A DNA stretch of 64,000 nucleotides from Sipunculus nudus (lineage: Eukaryota > Annelida > Sipuncula > Golfingiida > Sipunculidae). The translations under genes and the position numbers were made by a program. Under the pieces are notes generated by a model. It ran no database searches. It saw nothing but the letters and a program-made list of their open reading frames with translations, and was not told the DNA's origin. The DNA lies in NCBI GenBank assembly GCA_026874595.1, contig CM049318.1, forward strand, positions 27,616,956 through 27,680,955, given 5' to 3'. Of this stretch, positions 63,336 through 64,000 are shown one piece after another (positions within the stretch are counted from its first letter, which is position 1; each line of letters starts with the position of its first letter).

Positions 63336-64000
63336 CTGTGTAAGGAAACGTAAAATCAGAAAACATTCAAGAATTATTAGGCCAAAGGAATAAAGGTAGG
63401 TTCCCTCTGGCACCTTTTTTATCAGTATAGGTGGGTCAATTTTTCAACATGATAATAACAAATTGGTTTGCAAAACATCATTACAAAAGGATATTGTGTC
63501 AAAAATTTATTATTTCATTTTCTTGAATCAAATGCCATTCTGTCTAGAGCTTGAATTCAGTAAATATCAACTGAAAATCAAAACAAAAAAAAATTTATGC
63601 ACGGGGTTAAATATGACAAGTGTTGTGCCTGCTATACCAATTTTTTTTATTTTTTTTTTTGCCTTATTACTTTACTTTATAGATAGGTCCATGATCTGTT
63701 GGTGGTACAGTCTGTGGAATTAGTAAGAAGGTAACCATATGATAAGAATGATATGTTTTCATTAAGCTTCCTGTATTTCAGGTCTGATATGCACGGGTCT
63801 AGGAGAAATCCTGTAGTTTACACATTGGAGCAAATCTCTGATTTTTTTATTGCAGTATCCTTATTGCATTTGCAGCATGGCAGGGTGTGAATTGAGGAAC
63901 TGCCATCTTGAAGTCAAATGTCTCAACAATTAGCCTATATCCCTCCCATCAAGAGATTTGACCTATCAACCAGAGGCCTTATGTTTCGCTCTTTAAACCT
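63336..64000. other. Upstream intron with a diverged copy of the 87-bp unit
   Basis: No exon for the first half of D1 is found. Bases 63680-63765 (atagataggtccatgatctg ... ggtaaccatatgataagaat) match the 87-bp unit arrayed at 33653-34178 with about a fifth of bases changed. Confidence 0.6.

Noticed and set aside
1-63335. Reading the gene as a farnesoic acid O-methyltransferase of juvenile hormone synthesis
   Set aside because: No SAM-binding motif is visible, more than 20 domains are strung together, and the paired cysteines suggest an oxidising location. The family name does not justify an enzyme call.

Overview
This window looks like AT-rich animal nuclear DNA. It has long introns with GT-AG junctions, many dispersed and tandem repeats, and no bacterial-type operons. 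The repeat style (short non-autonomous elements with internal tandem units and a 3' hairpin) suggests a mollusc, most likely a bivalve. That taxonomic call is inference.

One gene dominates the window. It lies on the minus strand, runs off both edges, and I resolve 41 coding exons between 63335 and 1 (numbered e1 to e41 in gene order, from high to low coordinate). Spliced together they give about 9.79 kb, roughly 3,260 codons, with compatible phases at every junction, no stop, no start methionine with a signal peptide and no 3' end. The product is a tandem array of one domain of about 146-152 residues, repeated at least 23 times (D1-D23; D1 and D23 are cut by the window edges). The domain matches the family named farnesoic acid O-methyltransferase (Methyltransf_FA, PF12248-type). 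Its landmarks are a 'AC.DAH..L' strand, 'YEIVIGG..N.RS.IR', 'ILSC.E.RPFW.SW', 'I.VGRG' and a C-terminal 'STG.G..G.W.F'. Three in-frame mini-exons (e3, e4, e27) add Pro/Gly/Ser/Thr-rich linkers.

Layout, high to low coordinate: 64000-53900 D1-D5; 53900-49108 a 4.8 kb intron with a 1,765-bp tandem duplication; 49108-39031 D6-D10; 38588-28000 D11-D14, with a 2.2 kb repeat element and an 87-bp tandem array inside D12; 26076-19047 a linker exon and D15-D16, with a 2.2 kb inverted-repeat transposon inside D16; 17909-9144 D17, split by an 8.3 kb intron that carries a 339-bp satellite of about 5.4 kb; 7312-1 D18-D23.

The strongest new observation concerns two cysteines per domain. Of the 21 complete domains, 18 have exactly two cysteines at fixed positions and 3 have none; no domain has one. 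This argues for an intradomain disulfide, and so for a secreted or extracellular product rather than a cytosolic methyltransferase. Domains share phase-1 outer borders, as expected for array growth by exon duplication, but their internal introns sit at several different positions. I found no convincing second gene, tRNA, rRNA or CRISPR.
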